Source: Acidobacteriota bacterium
GTDB lineage: Bacteria > Acidobacteriota > Blastocatellia > RBC074
Direction of reading: 5' to 3'
DNA: 64,000 bases
Assembly: GCA_019639255.1 (NCBI GenBank)
Contig: JAHBSF010000018.1
Location: forward strand, 1-64,000
The notes beneath the pieces are model-generated. The model was given only the letters and a program-made list of their open reading frames with translations, was not told the DNA's origin and did not search any database. Positions 1 through 10,506 of the stretch are shown one piece after another; position 1 is the first letter of the stretch; every line of letters starts with the position of its first letter. The position numbers and the translations under genes were made by a program.

Positions 1-28
1 AAGACTGGTCGCGGCAAAGCGACGGGCA

Positions 29-107
29 AGAGAGATAAACGGAACATACGGAAGAATCAATCCTCCGTATGTTCCGTTTATTAAGTTTGTTCCGTTTTTC
101 TCTCTCG
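29..107. repeat. GATAAC palindrome, copy 1 (divergent variant)
   Basis: Arms AGAGAGATAAACGGAACA and the matching right arm enclose a perfect 16-bp stem (37-52 with 64-79, 11-nt loop). It lies 2 nt beyond the stop codon of the first TonB receptor, so it could act as that gene's terminator. The centre differs from the family consensus and orientation cannot be assigned. Confidence 0.75.
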
Positions 108-109
108 AG

Positions 110-3100
110 TTAGAACTGGAAGCGGGCGCCGAACTGTACCTGGAATATACCGGTGCCGGGAGTATTGTTGAACAGATAGTTCCCGTTGGCATCCTTGATG
201 CGCAGAAAGTTCGGATTTGTGGGTGCCCCGAATCCGCAGTCGAGTTGTGCTGTGACCGAGGCTCCTGTGCAATAGTTGAACGCCTGTGCGCCACCGAGCA
301 GAACGTTCTCGATATTGAACAGATTGAAGAACTCGGCCGACAGAATCAGCCTTCGCTGTTCGCCCATGCTGATGCCCTTTTGAACGCGCAGGTCCACTTC
401 ATAAAGAGCATTGTTGCGGAAAGAGTTCCTCTTGAACGGAACTCCCGGCGCGCTGTACGGGCGATCCGTAAAGAAGAAGTCATTGTTTGCATCGTGCCCG
501 ATCGCGGCATCCACCGGAGCGCCCGAACGCATCCTTATTGCGGTCGAAGCCTCGACTCCCCACGGCATGAAGAACACGGAACTGGCTACGAACTGATGGC
601 GCCGATCCAGACGTGAGAAGCTGAACTCGGGACGCAGGTTGTAGGGATTCTCGAATGCAATTCCGCCTGCATCTCGTTCGTTGTCGTCATTTGAAAGCGA
701 CCGCGAAAGTGTGTAAAAGGCGTTGAACTGGCCCCACGAGCGTCGCATGTTTGCGCGCACTACCATGGCCTGATAAACCGAACGGGCCGTGGATTCGCGC
801 ACCTGAATGCTCTGGAGCGATGGGATAGGCCGGCCGGGGCTGGGCTGCCCCGTAACGATTCGCGCGCCGAAATAGGGGCGCTGAGCCGGATCGTTTGCGC
901 GTATCACCGGTTGCGGCAGGTTGATGTCCCGATTGCGTTGCAGGTAGAAGGTGCTGACCTGGCTGTAGTCGATGCCGACGGTGAGTCCGCGCGCAACCTC
1001 GCGCTCGATTCCGCCGCCGTACTGGTACGACCTCGGATTGCGGTAGTCCTCCGCCCAGGTAATCGGCGCCGCGCCCTGGAACGGATCGAGCGGCAGTCCG
1101 AGCGCCTGTGCGACGGACTGAACCTGCTGTGCACTCAATACCGGAAGATTGTTAAGCGTGAAATTGTTCAGGTTTACTCCGATAAGGTTGAGCTGGCAAT
1201 AAACCGTATTGCAGTTGCGAAGCGGGCTGTTGGCCGGAAGCGAGGTGACGGGGAACGGCAATCTTATCGAAAGATCGCCCGCCGGTACGCGCCAGTTGTT
1301 GAGCGGCGCCGCGAATAAAAGCATCGGCGTGCGCGCATAATACACGCCGCTGAAAGCGCGAACGACGGTCTTCGAATCTTTCCACGGATCCCACGCTAAT
1401 CCCACGCGCGGACCGAACTGATCGGTGTTGTCGGGAATCAACCGGGGATTGATACGGTGGCCCGACGGAAACACTACACCGTCGACGCGGTCGAGCAGCG
1501 ACGAATTGTTGGACTCGGGCGAGGGATTGAGCTGCGCTTCCCACCGGAGCCCGAAGTTCAGCGTAAGATTCGGCTTCATTCGCCAGGCATCCTGGAAATA
1601 AAGCGCAAACTCATCGAGCGCCAGATCCAGGCGGCCGTTTCCGATTTGCCGGTCATAGGTTACTGCCGTCGAATCGAACCGGTTGATCGGATTGCCCTGA
1701 CCGGGAGTGAACGAAAGAATGTCGAGCAATTGCGAGACGTTCGTTCCGTTGAGCTGGAAATAACCGAACTGGTTGAAGGCAAAAGTCTGATCGGCGTAGA
1801 CGTGATTTATCTCGGCGCCGAACTTCATCGTGTGGTTGCCTTCAATCCATGTGAGATTGTTGAAGGTCTGGAACCGCCAGTCAAACTGCGTGGTGGGCAG
1901 AAAACGCACGGTGCCGAAATTTCCGATTGCGCTTTGAACTACGGGAGCCTCTGTGTTGGCAAGCCTTGGTCTGACTTCGCGCGAATACTGCACGCGCAGT
2001 TCGTTGACCAGATTCGGTCTGAAGAAACTCGTCAACTGACCCGTGGCTGTATAGGTACGATCCTTTTCCGTGCCGTTGTTGGAAAGCGCGCTGATGGTGG
2101 TAGGAAAGATCTGGTTGCCTACGGAGTTGGCATTTTCGGCGTTATTGTTGCTCTGGTTGTAGCGCACATTGAAGCGATGAGCGTCGTTTATCTGGTAATC
2201 GAAGCGTCCCAGAAACGCCCACGCATCGTTGGTCTGATCGAACGGGACCTCCTGCGACTTGAAGAAACTGAATGCTTCCTGCGTTGTCGGGGTCGGAGTG
2301 AAGCCCTGTAGCAGGTTGAAGAATACCTCGCGCGGATTCTTGAACGTCTGCTGTTCGTACGATCCGAAGAAAAACGCCTTGTCGCGCTTTACCGGGCCGC
2401 CGAAAGAGCCGCCGAACTGCTGCTGCGTCGGCGCTACCGAAAGCGACCGGCCCTGGTTTTGTTCGAGAGCCTTGTAGTAGTCGTGATTTCGCGCAAGATC
2501 ACGATGCCGGTTCAGATAAAACGCAGAGCCGTGGAAATCATTGGTGCCCGATTTTGTGACCGCGGTTACTACGCCGCCCGTCGAGCGGCCGAATTCCGCC
2601 GAGTAACCCGCGGCAACGACCGAGAACTCCTTGATGGATTCCTGCGGAATCGTAAACGCCGTATTGGAGCGCTCGCCTCCGCGTATGCCGCCGAAGAACG
2701 GCTGGTTGTAATCCATCCCGTCGATATTTACATTGCTGTTGATGCCGCGCTGTCCGGAAAGTGAAATCTGTCCGCGCTGCGGATCGACCTGCGCCGTCGG
2801 CGTAAGAGTTACGAAATCCTGAAATCGGCGTCCATTGATGGGCAGGTTGTTTATCGCCGTTTCATTTATGAGCGCATCGGGTTGCGATACGGTGGTTTGA
2901 AGCGCCTCCGCCGTTATCGTAACTTCCTCGCGCACGCCGCCGACGCCGAGAGTAATATTGGCGTCGACCGTTTGCCCCACTGCCACGTTGACGTTGTTGA
3001 TCGTGGTTGTAGTAAAGCCGCTAGCCTCCGCGGTGATGTTATAAGCGCCGGGCGGCAGCAGCACGAAGCGGTATAATCCGTCGGAACTCGTTGTAGTGGT

Positions 3101-3298
3101 GCGGTCAATGCCGGTCGCGGCATTCGCTGCCCTGACCTGAGCATTTGGAACGGCGGCGCCTGTATTATCGCGCACCGATCCGGTGATCTGGCCGGTACTG
3201 CCCTGCGATTGCGCGAGCGCCGAACCAGGCCCGAAAACGAGGCAGAGTACACCAAACGCTGCCGCGCAGAAAAACTGGGTGATCTTGATTCTGGACAT
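110..3298 (-). CDS. Oar-like TonB-dependent receptor with carboxypeptidase-regulatory domain
   Basis: Outer-membrane beta-barrel protein of about 1062 residues, probably taking up a large substrate with TonB energy. From the chosen ATG the order is: signal peptide ending SALAQ near residue 29; carboxypeptidase-regulatory/CNA-B-like domain about 35-118 ([16 protein letters not shown], then [13 protein letters not shown]); plug about 120-260 with the typical [10 protein letters not shown] and [10 protein letters not shown] segments; then the barrel. It ends in aromatic FQF, the usual beta-signal for Bam insertion. An in-frame start 17 codons upstream exists. The ATG at 3298 was preferred because it gives a clean signal peptide and has GAGAGG 8 nt upstream. 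The substrate cannot be told from sequence; this family is greatly expanded in Acidobacteriota. Confidence 0.9.
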   Translation of the reverse strand: MSRIKITQFFCAAAFGVLCLVFGPGSALAQSQGSTGQITGSVRDNTGAAVPNAQVRAANAATGIDRTTTTSSDGLYRFVLLPPGAYNITAEASGFTTTTINNVNVAVGQTVDANITLGVGGVREEVTITAEALQTTVSQPDALINETAINNLPINGRRFQDFVTLTPTAQVDPQRGQISLSGQRGINSNVNIDGMDYNQPFFGGIRGGERSNTAFTIPQESIKEFSVVAAGYSAEFGRSTGGVVTAVTKSGTNDFHGSAFYLNRHRDLARNHDYYKALEQNQGRSLSVAPTQQQFGGSFGGPVKRDKAFFFGSYEQQTFKNPREVFFNLLQGFTPTPTTQEAFSFFKSQEVPFDQTNDAWAFLGRFDYQINDAHRFNVRYNQSNNNAENANSVGNQIFPTTISALSNNGTEKDRTYTATGQLTSFFRPNLVNELRVQYSREVRPRLANTEAPVVQSAIGNFGTVRFLPTTQFDWRFQTFNNLTWIEGNHTMKFGAEINHVYADQTFAFNQFGYFQLNGTNVSQLLDILSFTPGQGNPINRFDSTAVTYDRQIGNGRLDLALDEFALYFQDAWRMKPNLTLNFGLRWEAQLNPSPESNNSSLLDRVDGVVFPSGHRINPRLIPDNTDQFGPRVGLAWDPWKDSKTVVRAFSGVYYARTPMLLFAAPLNNWRVPAGDLSIRLPFPVTSLPANSPLRNCNTVYCQLNLIGVNLNNFTLNNLPVLSAQQVQSVAQALGLPLDPFQGAAPITWAEDYRNPRSYQYGGGIEREVARGLTVGIDYSQVSTFYLQRNRDINLPQPVIRANDPAQRPYFGARIVTGQPSPGRPIPSLQSIQVRESTARSVYQAMVVRANMRRSWGQFNAFYTLSRSLSNDDNERDAGGIAFENPYNLRPEFSFSRLDRRHQFVASSVFFMPWGVEASTAIRMRSGAPVDAAIGHDANNDFFFTDRPYSAPGVPFKRNSFRNNALYEVDLRVQKGISMGEQRRLILSAEFFNLFNIENVLLGGAQAFNYCTGASVTAQLDCGFGAPTNPNFLRIKDANGNYLFNNTPGTGIFQVQFGARFQF

Positions 3299-3693
3299 AT
3301 TGCAGCCTCTCTGGAAACAAATACGTGGAGTCATGAGTACCAGGCGCACACAAGGACTCTACCCCGGTCGCTGGAGACCCTTTCGCTGATTGCAAACTGC
3401 TTTCATCCCTGCTGAGCGAGCCGTTTGTCGGCCCTACGGCATGCTGCTGGCGCTTCGTATATTTTTGCGGTTCGCATTGCGTTGGGACGCCTTATTTTAC
3501 GCACGCATGCGAGCGCCTTTTGCGTGGTCGCTCGGATCTGCGAATCCAAGTACATTTATGATGCCGAACCAATTAGGGAGCAAGATTAAAACATCGCGCC
3601 GTACAAGGTCAAGTTAAGTTCACATCAAACACGCTATAGCGCGGTCATCGTCTCCCTTACCCACAATACCTTGGGTTTCGGGTTCGGATTCGC
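3299..3693. other. Intergenic region upstream of the first TonB receptor
   Basis: About 395 bases with no convincing gene. It should hold the promoter of the receptor (minus strand) and the 3' end of the SH3 lipoprotein transcript. No GATAAC palindrome is present, unlike most gaps of this size here. The best promoter candidate is listed separately. Confidence 0.6.
3585..3612 (-). promoter_or_regulatory. Possible sigma-70-type promoter for the TonB receptor
   Basis: On the minus strand TTGACC (3612-3607), 16 bp spacer, TTTAAT (3590-3585). It would give a 5' leader of about 280 nt before the ATG at 3298, which is long. The match is by eye only. Confidence 0.25.
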
Positions 3694-4674
3694 TTACCTT
3701 CTGCGGGGGCGCGGCGTCGGTTCTTTCGGTGTAATCCTCGTTACCTTCAGTTTGCCGCCTGCAACGTTCTCGAATCCGTACCTGACCGTGCTGGTTCCGG
3801 TCTCGGAGACCGACTGAAGTGTAAACTCGCCCCGCCCGGAATCCTCGCGCAATTCGGCCGGAAGGCGGCCGTTCAAATCCTCACGGAAGGGTGTGTAATA
3901 ATCACGCGCAGATGCGTCATAGGCGAGGACTTTGATCCGGTCGAAATCCACACCTTCGGGAGCGCCGGCAATCTGGCGTTCGAGAACAAGAAAGGCGGAA
4001 TTTTCCTCATTTTCACCCTGCACGGGCGACAGCGCCTGCCATGCGACGATTCTGCGTCCGAACGAAACGTAATAGCTGATTTCCGCAGGGACCATCAGTT
4101 CGATCGAACCGGCGTAAATCCAGCCAGCCGGCGTAACCTTGTTGTCCTTTAATCTGACCTGATACCATTCGTCAAACCGGGCATCAGTCGGGGCTTCGCC
4201 GTCACCGCCTGCCGCAGCAGGTCGAGGGCGTCGCTCTCTCGCCAGTATTTCAACCTCAGACCCTGAAGGCAGTAGCGTCAGCACGTTTTCTTCGGAACTG
4301 CGATCGGGTTCAAGTCGCAATTTGAGGCTCGCCTTAGAGCGGCCGAGGGCCTGAACCTGCGTTCCGGCGATCTCGGCGGCAAGTTTCTGGGAACGCGCAG
4401 CTAGGTCTTCCGCGATGAGGTTCCGCATAAGCGTCCATCCGCTTATTCCGTTCGGTCCCGATACTCTCACCCACGTTACTCCGTCGGCGTCAACCTGTTG
4501 TTTGATCAAAACCGATTGGCCGCTCTGCAACTCCCCGACAGTACGGGCCGCCTCGGCCGTGGAACTCCGGAGCCTGACCTGATCCGGCACCACCAAAGCT
4601 GGGGTCCCACCCGGCAACTCTCCCGAACACGCCATTAAAAACAGGCAAAATATCGGGCAGACGGCAATCGACAT
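3694..4674 (-). CDS. Lipoprotein with two SH3-type (SH3b) domains
   Basis: Probable envelope lipoprotein: from the chosen start it has a short hydrophobic segment and a lipobox (LMAC, then SGE), so Cys would be lipidated. Two bacterial SH3-like modules follow, the first with VRLRSSTAEAARTVGELQSG and a GWTLMRNL end, the second with LKLRLEPDRSSEENVLTLLPSG and GWIYAGSIEL. The C-terminal ~130 residues resemble nothing I recognise. Bacterial SH3 domains commonly bind peptidoglycan or proteins. The frame stays open to a TTG at 4800, overlapping the upstream TPR gene; ATGs at 4752, 4734 and 4674 are all possible and none has a good ribosome site. 4674 was chosen for the lipoprotein signal. Probably cotranscribed with the TPR gene. 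Confidence 0.7.
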   Translation of the reverse strand: MSIAVCPIFCLFLMACSGELPGGTPALVVPDQVRLRSSTAEAARTVGELQSGQSVLIKQQVDADGVTWVRVSGPNGISGWTLMRNLIAEDLAARSQKLAAEIAGTQVQALGRSKASLKLRLEPDRSSEENVLTLLPSGSEVEILARERRPRPAAAGGDGEAPTDARFDEWYQVRLKDNKVTPAGWIYAGSIELMVPAEISYYVSFGRRIVAWQALSPVQGENEENSAFLVLERQIAGAPEGVDFDRIKVLAYDASARDYYTPFREDLNGRLPAELREDSGRGEFTLQSVSETGTSTVRYGFENVAGGKLKVTRITPKEPTPRPRRR

Positions 4675-4774
4675 TGTTCGAAAACGCCGGGTAAAGCTCC
4701 GATACGGTACTTGACCGAAAATGCATTGACGCATTATCTGATTTTTCGTCATAACGTGCCGATACTGCACACAC

Positions 4775-5860
4775 TCACGGGGCTTTCGCAAACGGCGCAA
4801 CCCGGTCGATACTCGCTTTCAAATCCGCGTTTGTGCGGCCTCCTGCCTCCCACGCCCGCGTGTATGCATCGAGCGCCTGGGGAAAACGGCGTAGATTCTC
4901 GTGGACGAAGCCAAGATAATACAGCGTATTTACGTCTCCAGGATTCAGGCGATCGGCTTCAGAAAGAGTTTCAGAGGCTTTTTGCCAGTACTTGAGTTGG
5001 GCCTGTGCCAGACCGAGATTGAAATAAAGAGCCGCAGAGGGGGGCGATGAAAGGGTTACGGCGCGTTGAAGGCTGGCTTCGGCGGCCGCATATTTTTTTG
5101 CTGCGAGTTGCGTGCGTCCGAGCAATTCAAGCGATGCGGCATCCTCGCGCACCTGTCTCAGGGATGTAGCGGCCCGTATAGCTTCGTCGTACTGGGCTGC
5201 GGATTTTGTTTCGTTTGGTTCTTCCGCCGCTCGTCGCATCAGTGTTTCGGCAAGTAACGCCAACATCTCAGCGCGCTTCGGCGCAACCGCAAGTCCCTTG
5301 CGGAGCGAGGCGGCGGCCTCGTCGAGTCTGCCGAGACGGAAGAGTTGAATGCTCAAAAACTGCCAGGCGTCGGCGTCATCGGGTTGTAACTTTACCGCAG
5401 TTCTGAAGGATGCTATTGAGTCGTCGCTGCGGTTGAGGTTGGCGTATGCAACACCGAGCATGTAGTGATTCGAGGCCAGATCGGGTTTTTGCTTTGCCAG
5501 CGCCTCCAGGAAGGGAAGCGATTCATCATACTTTTTCAGCCCAATCTGTACGCGACTGAGCGCCAACAGCAGGTCAGGATCGGTTTTACCCTCCGCCGTT
5601 TTTAGTTCGATTGCCTTTTGCAGAGCCGGCATTGCCTCGCCGTATTCCTGCAACTGGTAATGCGCCAGACCGATGAACTTCCAGCTATCGGCGTGATTGG
5701 GAAATTCCGATACTACCTTCTTGAATTCCTCGATGGCAGCCTTGAACTGCCCTTGTTTATAAAGCGATACGGCGCGTTCCCAGTCGTATGCGACTACTGC
5801 TGTTGCAACAGTAACTGTGACGAACAATAATGCGAGGGCGCCCAGAATCTTTCTTTTCAT
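4775..5860 (-). CDS. TPR-repeat protein, exported or membrane-anchored
   Basis: A 361-residue protein with an N-terminal hydrophobic segment (KILGALALLFVTVTVATAVVA), then about eight tetratricopeptide repeats from residue 26 on, for example WERAVSLYKQGQFKAAIEEF, SWKFIGLAHYQLQEYGEA and LYYLGFVHENLRRFPQAL. TPRs build superhelical scaffolds for protein-protein contact, here presumably in the periplasm. AGGAG lies 6 nt before the ATG, which supports the start. The SH3 lipoprotein follows on the same strand, so the two may act together at the envelope, but no partner can be named. Confidence 0.8.
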   Translation of the reverse strand: MKRKILGALALLFVTVTVATAVVAYDWERAVSLYKQGQFKAAIEEFKKVVSEFPNHADSWKFIGLAHYQLQEYGEAMPALQKAIELKTAEGKTDPDLLLALSRVQIGLKKYDESLPFLEALAKQKPDLASNHYMLGVAYANLNRSDDSIASFRTAVKLQPDDADAWQFLSIQLFRLGRLDEAAASLRKGLAVAPKRAEMLALLAETLMRRAAEEPNETKSAAQYDEAIRAATSLRQVREDAASLELLGRTQLAAKKYAAAEASLQRAVTLSSPPSAALYFNLGLAQAQLKYWQKASETLSEADRLNPGDVNTLYYLGFVHENLRRFPQALDAYTRAWEAGGRTNADLKASIDRVAPFAKAP

Positions 5861-5980
5861 AACAATCTCCTGAATCGATTGCGGGCGTCCATCCTCAACT
5901 TCATCACGAATCGGTTTGTATGTTCTGCAGGGGTAACCGGATTATAGAATTCCTTGCCTGCAAGGGCAATCCGAAGCAAT

Positions 5981-6077
5981 GAGAGATAACGGAACAAACC
6001 AAATAAGACGGAACAAACGGAATTGCACAGTCTTTCCGTAATTTTCGTATCATTTCCTTTGTTCCGTTATTCCTCTT
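5981..6077. repeat. GATAAC palindrome, copy 2 (orientation B)
   Basis: Arms GAGAGATAACGGAACAAAC and a right arm with small losses (CCTTTGTTCCGTTATTCCTCTT). It begins 12 nt beyond the stop of the prepilin peptidase gene (minus strand) and lies 120 nt upstream of the TPR gene start. Confidence 0.8.
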
Positions 6078-6089
6078 CAGTGGACCGAT

Positions 6090-7265
6090 CTAATATACGG
6101 CTGGTATCCCGACGACGAGCAGAAAAATTGATGCAACGCCCAGACAGGAACCGAGCGGCAGGCTTGTCTGCAGGCCCTCCCCGCTGCGACGTGCAAGAAT
6201 GATGCCGAGCACTATTCCGCCGAACGATCCCAGCAGCATTGCCCCAAGCGCGCCTGCCCATCCAAAGTAAGCGCCCACACCGGCCATCATCTTTACGTCG
6301 CCCAGACCCAACCCCTCAATCCCGCGTATGTAAAAATATGCCGTGCGCATCAACCAGAGCGGCGCCGCAGCCGCAACCGCTCCCACGGCAGCCGAACCCA
6401 GGGCATCATAAACGGCTATCCAGCGTTCCGGATCACCGGGCCCTGCCCATTCGATCGCAATAACCCAGATCAATGCGATCAATGCACCCGATACCGAAGT
6501 AAATCCAAGCGTTCTGCGATATCGTCTATAGTCGGCTTCTTCGTCCTGCTCAAGACTTCCGGGCGTCTTTGCTGACGGATCGGGATCGGAATCCGCGATT
6601 CCGTCATCTTCCCAGTCGAGATATTTGCTGAATAACAGAATGTCTATGAAATCTATAAACCATAGCGCCGGAACCGCACCCAGAAGCATCGCGCCCCCGA
6701 TCAATGCCGCCCGATGCGGTGAAAATTCAAGTTCCGCAATAGTCAGTGAAACGTGGGGATCCAGATCCGAAGCGCCGCCTGCGCCTCTGACAGCCGCTGC
6801 CGTGATTGCAACGAGCAGTAAAGGATAGGTGATTCGGTCCGGCAGCAACCTGTGGCGAGCGTCGATCGCGGTAAGCGCAATCAGAATCGATGCCATAATC
6901 AGATCCGTCATTGAAGCAATCGACGCGCCGCGCCGCGCAAGAATCACGGCAAACACGGCTGCGGTAACGGCTTCAATAACGGGATAGGTGAATGCGATGG
7001 GTGCTTTGCAGTCGCGACACCGGCCTCGCAGCAGTATGAAGCTGACTACGGGGATATTGTCCCTGAACCGGATTGCCGCGCCGCACAATGGACAATGAGA
7101 TCCGGGGCAGACGACGCTTTCGTCTCTCGGCGCCCGATGAATCACTACATTGAGAAAACTGCCGATCGCAGCTCCGAATAATGCTCCCACCGATGCGAGA
7201 AACCACTGCGGCAGATCCGGGTTGATCCAGTGCATAGATAGCTGCAACTCTGAATTTTGGGTCAT
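6090..7265 (-). CDS. pilD: Prepilin peptidase / leader peptidase (type IV pilus or type II secretion)
   Basis: Polytopic inner-membrane aspartic protease that cleaves, and usually N-methylates, type IV prepilins and pseudopilins. The N-terminal part has IGSFLNVVIHR and two Cys pairs (CPLC, CRDC) of the zinc-binding cytoplasmic domain. The two catalytic Asp motifs are present: TAIDARHRLLPD and GLGLGDVKMM. At 391 residues it is longer than the usual 250-290. The extra length includes an acidic hydrophilic loop (around residues 215-250, DWEDDGIADSDPDPS) between the catalytic aspartates. ATGs at 7265 and 7235 are both possible with no clear ribosome site. No pilus genes lie in this window. It is divergent from the glycosyltransferase gene. 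Confidence 0.9.
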   Translation of the reverse strand: MTQNSELQLSMHWINPDLPQWFLASVGALFGAAIGSFLNVVIHRAPRDESVVCPGSHCPLCGAAIRFRDNIPVVSFILLRGRCRDCKAPIAFTYPVIEAVTAAVFAVILARRGASIASMTDLIMASILIALTAIDARHRLLPDRITYPLLLVAITAAAVRGAGGASDLDPHVSLTIAELEFSPHRAALIGGAMLLGAVPALWFIDFIDILLFSKYLDWEDDGIADSDPDPSAKTPGSLEQDEEADYRRYRRTLGFTSVSGALIALIWVIAIEWAGPGDPERWIAVYDALGSAAVGAVAAAAPLWLMRTAYFYIRGIEGLGLGDVKMMAGVGAYFGWAGALGAMLLGSFGGIVLGIILARRSGEGLQTSLPLGSCLGVASIFLLVVGIPAVY

Positions 7266-7357
7266 TGGTTTGTCAAGCCCCGAGCAAACCTTTTCTTTCG
7301 CGACTCAATCGCAATCCTGCTGGAGGGAATGAAGCATTTAGGGTAGATTGTCGCTTG

Positions 7358-8470
7358 ATGCATTCCCTGAAAATCCTGCAGGTTTGTTCAGCCGAGCATT
7401 TGGGCGGAGGTGAACACCACGTTGCGGAATTGACCGCGTGGCTCGTAGATCGCGGACACGCTGTACACCTTGCCGTAAGAAGTCAAAGTCCGCTTTATGC
7501 GATGGTGGGTAAGCTGCCGGTCAAATGGCATACATTGCCGCTTGCCGGAGCCGCGGATCTTTACAGCGCAGCGGCCCTAGCGCGAATCATACGCAAATAT
7601 CGTATTGACGTCATCCACGGACACGTCGCCCGCGATTACCCTGTGTGCGGGGTTGCATCAAAACTTACAGGCGCAAGGCTGTTTCTGACGCGTCATCATT
7701 TCAATCCGCTCAAAGGCGGTCGTCTGTATGGATGGACGATATCCGGCATTACCCGATGGCTTGCCGTATCGGGCAGCGTGGCGGCTGCAATCGCCGGGGC
7801 GTTTCCCCCGCTTGCTGGACGAATCTCGATCATACCGAACTGGGTGGACTTCGAACTCGTTGGACGTGTTGAACGCAATGAGGCCCGCCGTCGCCTGGGC
7901 GTCGGCAGACGGTATGCGGCAGCCGTTATCGGGCAGATTACACCGCTCAAACGCCAGGATTTGTTCCTTCGGGCGGCGGCCAAGGTTCTCGGGGATTTTC
8001 CGGAGCTGGATCTTCAACTGATGATCATTGGTGCGGCCGAATACAAGGACAGGGATTACGAAGCCTCGCTCTGCGCGCTGGTACAGGACCTCAACCTGGG
8101 TGATCGTGTTTCTTTTGAGGGATACAGGAATGATGTGAGGGAACTATACCGCGGAATTGATATTGTTGTGGTTCCATCGGAAAACGAGGGGTTTTCGCTG
8201 GTGATTGCCGAAGCAATGGCGGCCGGATGTGCGGTAGTTGCATCGGCTGAGGGCCCAATGCAGGAATTGATTGCCGACGGTCAAACGGGGGTACTTGCAC
8301 GTTCGGGTGATTCGGACTCATTCGCTGCGGCGATTGCTATGCTGCTGACCGATTCCAAACTGCGCGGTAAAATGGGGGAAGCCGCATCGGCATCGACGAA
8401 AGACCGCTTTGACAGGGATCGTCTGTTGGGTCGAATCGAAGCAATTTACCAGGGTCATAAAGAACGCTGA
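7358..8470 (+). CDS. Glycosyltransferase family 4 (GT-B fold)
   Basis: About 370 residues. It transfers a sugar from a nucleotide-sugar donor, probably to a lipid-linked or surface glycan. The N-terminal Rossmann half begins ILQVCSAEHLGGGEHHVAEL, with the Gly-rich loop of GT4 enzymes. The donor-binding half has IIGAAEYKDRDYE, VSFEGYRNDV, and an E-x7-E motif in PSENEGFSLVIAEAMAAG. The open frame extends to 7265, but homology-like sequence begins at the ATG at 7358, which was chosen. It converges with the O-antigen ligase gene (11 nt gap), so the pair may belong to one surface-polysaccharide pathway. Substrate unknown. Confidence 0.88.
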   Translation: MHSLKILQVCSAEHLGGGEHHVAELTAWLVDRGHAVHLAVRSQSPLYAMVGKLPVKWHTLPLAGAADLYSAAALARIIRKYRIDVIHGHVARDYPVCGVASKLTGARLFLTRHHFNPLKGGRLYGWTISGITRWLAVSGSVAAAIAGAFPPLAGRISIIPNWVDFELVGRVERNEARRRLGVGRRYAAAVIGQITPLKRQDLFLRAAAKVLGDFPELDLQLMIIGAAEYKDRDYEASLCALVQDLNLGDRVSFEGYRNDVRELYRGIDIVVVPSENEGFSLVIAEAMAAGCAVVASAEGPMQELIADGQTGVLARSGDSDSFAAAIAMLLTDSKLRGKMGEAASASTKDRFDRDRLLGRIEAIYQGHKER

Positions 8471-8481
8471 CGCACGCGCAG

Positions 8482-10506
8482 TCAATACGGCTTGTCCAGG
8501 TAATGATACGCCCTGGCGTGAACAAGCCCGCGCACGAGCATCGGCTCAAGTCCCCTCGGCGTCATAAGACCTTCGCGTTTTGCAGCCGCATCCGAATCCT
8601 CATCTTTCATCGTCAGCGCCAGAAACCAGCTTCGGCCATTTTTTCGGTCGTGCTCCTCCAGTATCCGCTGCTGCTTTTCTGCTAGTTCGTTTTCACCAAG
8701 TTTTTGGAGCAGAACGATATTATACGCGCGCGTGATAAGCGACCTTGGATACGAAGCCAGGCACTCATCGATAAGCTGCTGTGCGCGGGCAGTATCGCCC
8801 GTCGCTTCGTACAAAAAAGCCAGAACCAGAAATGTGTACGGTCGGCTGTAGCCATGCATTAATGCATACTCGGCGTGTGGAATACCTTCGGCCGGGCGTT
8901 TCATCTGGTAGAGCAGGAGTGCGAACCCAAGATGCGCTCCGGAGTTTGCGGGATCGTAATGGAGCACCTGGCGGTATCTGCGTTGAACCGAGTCATTGAA
9001 TGACTGGGATTCGAGGCTGTAACGAAAATCGTTCTGGCTTTGAGTCTTCTGGCTTGCCAATACATTCTGAGCCCGGAACAGCATTGCTCCGGAAACAACG
9101 ATCAATGCGGATAACAGTCCTATGGCCGCGGCCTTGGGAAAACGAAAATTTGAAATCTGTTGCTCGCTCGTGTTGGTTTCTCTGAGCGCAGCCGCACACC
9201 CGATTGCGGCGATACAGGCTGTGATGAAACCTCCGGGAGCGAACCTGAAAGAAAATGCGCTCATCGCGGAGCTGATACCGAAGGCCGTCAGTCCAGCCAG
9301 CGCGCCGATTGCCCATACCGATTGATCAGAACTACGCGCCCGCCATAATGTACGTAAAACCCCAAACCAGAATGTTGCAAACAGCAGGATTCCGATCAGG
9401 CCGAGTTCGGCGAAAATCTGTAGATATTCGTTGTGAGCCTGCGGGCTGCGTAATTCGTCGAAGTCTTCCGCTTCAGACGCCTGCGCGATGCGAGCGTAAA
9501 GAGGGTTTTCGACAAACGACCGGCGCGCCTCTCCGTACTTTGCCGAAAATCCGCCCTGGCCTACGCCCATTACCGGATTGTGTCTGATCATTTCCAGCGT
9601 CGTAAACCACTTGGTCAACCTGCTGGTCAGTCCGATATCCGTAACGTGGCCGACAGAGGCCGTTCGTATCTCGAATGCGCTGCGAAGCCGCTCGATAAAA
9701 TAATCCCGTTTGAACATCAGCGGACCGGTCAGAAAAAGCACCGCGGCCGCTGCGACTGCTATGACCCTCCAGCGTTCGGCGGGTTTAAGCCATCCGCGCA
9801 GCAGCGCCACGCCGACGAGCACGAATGCGACCAGAATCCCCAGCATTGCACCGCGCCTTAATGTAAGCACTATTGCCGCCCCGCCGGCAGCAGCAGTTGC
9901 TATGGAAATCAACGCTATCGCACGACTGCGGTTGGTCACGTATACAACAATCTGCAGGGGGATTATCAGAGCGAGCAATTCGGTAGTGATGCCGTGGCTG
10001 AAAAACACCCCGAACATCTCGTTGCCGTACAATCGATATTCGTAGGCTTGTGAAATTGACAGGATCAGGGCAAGCGCAGTCAGGGCATAATACAATCTAC
10101 CGGTTCCCGATTGCGTAAGCGTGAGCAAACCTGTGCCGAAAAAAACGGTGAATGCAAACCAGACGCTTGCAACACGAACCCCTTCAGCCCAGTCGGGAGC
10201 CCAGATCAATGAGACGGTCTGCCAAAGCAGGAACAGGGCAAGCGGCGCGAAAATCTGGATTTGTCGGCGAGTGGGTTCGAGATGCGGTCTGTAAAGTGCG
10301 ATCGCCGCAATGCCGAGCGCAAGCAGCGCAGTCGTCGTCCACCCCATCGCCACTTCGAGGGTGGCATTGCCCGGATAGGCCAGATCCGGAATTATGAAGA
10401 AGTTGGGCGTAAGCGCAATAAACGGGAGCAAAAGAAGCGCCCATTCCGGAATTCTGGGACCGATTCCGGCGCTTCGGCGGATTTGTGAATCAGATTTGCG
10501 ACTCAC
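8482..10506 (-). CDS. O-antigen ligase / Wzy-type membrane protein with C-terminal TPR region
   Basis: A 674-residue inner-membrane protein with about 12 hydrophobic segments in the first ~470 residues. The Wzy_C-type core is seen at NPVMGVGQGGFSAKYGEA followed by AHNEYLQIFAELGLIG, the conserved periplasmic loop of O-antigen ligases and polymerases. After the last membrane segment there is a ~190-residue soluble tail with TPR-like helices (GAHLGFALLLYQMKRPAEG). It starts with GTG at 10506; AGGAC 5 nt upstream lies inside the preceding small gene, whose stop overlaps this start by 17 nt, so translation is probably coupled. It could be a ligase, a polymerase or a protein O-glycosylation ligase; sequence alone does not decide. 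Confidence 0.82.
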   Translation of the reverse strand: MSRKSDSQIRRSAGIGPRIPEWALLLLPFIALTPNFFIIPDLAYPGNATLEVAMGWTTTALLALGIAAIALYRPHLEPTRRQIQIFAPLALFLLWQTVSLIWAPDWAEGVRVASVWFAFTVFFGTGLLTLTQSGTGRLYYALTALALILSISQAYEYRLYGNEMFGVFFSHGITTELLALIIPLQIVVYVTNRSRAIALISIATAAAGGAAIVLTLRRGAMLGILVAFVLVGVALLRGWLKPAERWRVIAVAAAAVLFLTGPLMFKRDYFIERLRSAFEIRTASVGHVTDIGLTSRLTKWFTTLEMIRHNPVMGVGQGGFSAKYGEARRSFVENPLYARIAQASEAEDFDELRSPQAHNEYLQIFAELGLIGILLFATFWFGVLRTLWRARSSDQSVWAIGALAGLTAFGISSAMSAFSFRFAPGGFITACIAAIGCAAALRETNTSEQQISNFRFPKAAAIGLLSALIVVSGAMLFRAQNVLASQKTQSQNDFRYSLESQSFNDSVQRRYRQVLHYDPANSGAHLGFALLLYQMKRPAEGIPHAEYALMHGYSRPYTFLVLAFLYEATGDTARAQQLIDECLASYPRSLITRAYNIVLLQKLGENELAEKQQRILEEHDRKNGRSWFLALTMKDEDSDAAAKREGLMTPRGLEPMLVRGLVHARAYHYLDKPY

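Noticed and set aside
1457-2311. Long plus-strand frame of 284 codons inside the first TonB receptor gene
   Set aside because: It lies antisense to a gene with clear signal peptide, plug and barrel motifs. High-GC antisense frames of this size are common, and its product shows no known motif. Many similar frames opposite other genes were left out for the same reason.
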